Below, piece after piece: positions 37,873 through 38,166 of a stretch of DNA of 38,166 bases. The position numbers and the translations under genes were made by a program. The notes under the pieces are model-generated. The model worked only from the letters and a program-made list of their open reading frames with translations, had not been told where the DNA came from and made no database searches. How positions within the stretch are numbered: the stretch's first letter is position 1; every line of letters starts with the position of its first letter. Where the stretch lies: IMG/VR virus record IMGVR_UViG_3300028315_000314, positions 1 to 38,166 of that record; one strand, written 5' to 3'. The stretch is from a virus.

Positions 37873-38166
37873 GTCCGTCGCGGGTTCACCCTGACGGCCT
37901 GGTCCGGCTTGATCGGGTCGTGCACGATGGTGAAACCAGCCTCCAACTGTTCGGACGTTGCCTCCCAGGCAACCCCGCCGAGTTCGGTGATCTCATCCAC
38001 GGCTTCCTCGTACGGACCCATGATCGGTGCTGCGTACCGGTCGGCGGCACCGAACCAGGTGACCCAATAGCCCTGACGGTTACCCGCCCCCACCCTGACG
38101 ACCCGCACCTTCATGTCCTCATCCTCCTCGTCGATGTCATGCGTCCCGGCCTTTCGGTCGCCGATG
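37863..38166 (-). CDS. Endolysin, 3' part (open at the right edge)
   Basis: Continuation of the lysin gene from the left edge; the frame is open to 38166. The C-terminal domain from Met206 (MKVRVVRVGAGNRQGYWVTW) is an 83-residue mixed alpha/beta unit with PIMGPYEEAVDEITELGG, ending VNPRRTPA. It is likely wall-binding. The codons of the acidic linker create GAGGAGGATGAGGAC directly before ATG 38114, so an independent product is possible. Confidence 0.85.
   Translation of the reverse strand, partial: IGDRKAGTHDIDEEDEDMKVRVVRVGAGNRQGYWVTWFGAADRYAAPIMGPYEEAVDEITELGGVAWEATSEQLEAGFTIVHDPIKPDQAVRVNPRRTPA
38023..38166. repeat. Terminal direct repeat, right copy
   Basis: Identical to bases 1-144 (see there). 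Coordinates in this copy equal left coordinates plus 38,022. Confidence 0.95.

Noticed and set aside
1-38166. Integrase, attachment site or tRNA genes
   Set aside because: I looked for a tyrosine or serine recombinase signature, att-like repeats and tRNA cloverleaf or TTCGA-type signals and saw none convincing.

Overview
The window is an almost complete genome of a tailed phage (siphovirus type) that infects a high-GC actinobacterium. The first 144 bases and the last 144 bases are identical, so the sequence closes into a circle of 38,022 bp. The linearisation point falls inside the endolysin gene, whose 5' part lies at the left edge (minus strand) and whose 3' part lies at the right edge. Signs of an actinobacterial host are the strong GC bias, frequent GTG starts, a DUF397 protein, a 47-residue zinc-ribbon protein of a kind common among actinophage head genes, and several apparently leaderless transcripts. 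I see no integrase, ParA/ParB, tRNA gene or CRISPR array.

Minus strand, 19.7 kb down to 1 and across the junction to 37.86 kb: the late operon, read right to left. It holds an HTH protein, small membrane proteins, large terminase, portal, MuF-like head protein, ClpP-type prohead protease, HK97-fold capsid, two capsid-associated proteins, zinc-ribbon protein, neck and connector proteins, tail terminator, tail tube, tail assembly chaperones with a -1 frameshift site, tape measure, a large tail-tip protein, holin and amidase endolysin. Hairpins subdivide the operon (14.4, 12.0 and 10.9 kb). It ends at a 36-bp-arm bidirectional terminator.

Minus strand, 28.9 to 19.8 kb: early or middle genes. 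These are an HTH protein and two unknowns, a strong terminator, a primase-polymerase/helicase replication protein, a candidate origin (five 8-bp iterons, an AT-rich island and inverted copies of the iteron), a CxxHGG zinc protein that may be the small terminase, three tandem pentapeptide-repeat genes (one frameshifted), a RusA resolvase and a DUF6011 protein. A UUCG-loop terminator closes the block.

Plus strand, 28.9 to 37.8 kb: an SPFH/band-7 membrane protein that looks like an inserted moron, a DnaN-like sliding clamp, an SF2 helicase, small membrane and HTH-like proteins, a RecB/Cas4-type nuclease with a zinc knuckle, a possible ssDNA-binding protein and a DUF397 protein. No DNA polymerase is present. 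The clamp, prim-pol, helicase, nuclease and resolvase suggest replication with the host polymerase and recombination-linked processing.

The least explained features are: (1) a shared 16-bp motif, roughly TGCCA-N4-TGTACA, in intergenic regions in front of several operons, densest in the divergent 28.87-28.96 kb region; (2) the tandem pentapeptide-repeat array; (3) the iteron/AT-rich candidate origin; (4) the SPFH moron flanked by a duplicated start of the clamp gene; (5) a duplicated cassette of leaderless promoters at 34.0 and 34.3 kb.
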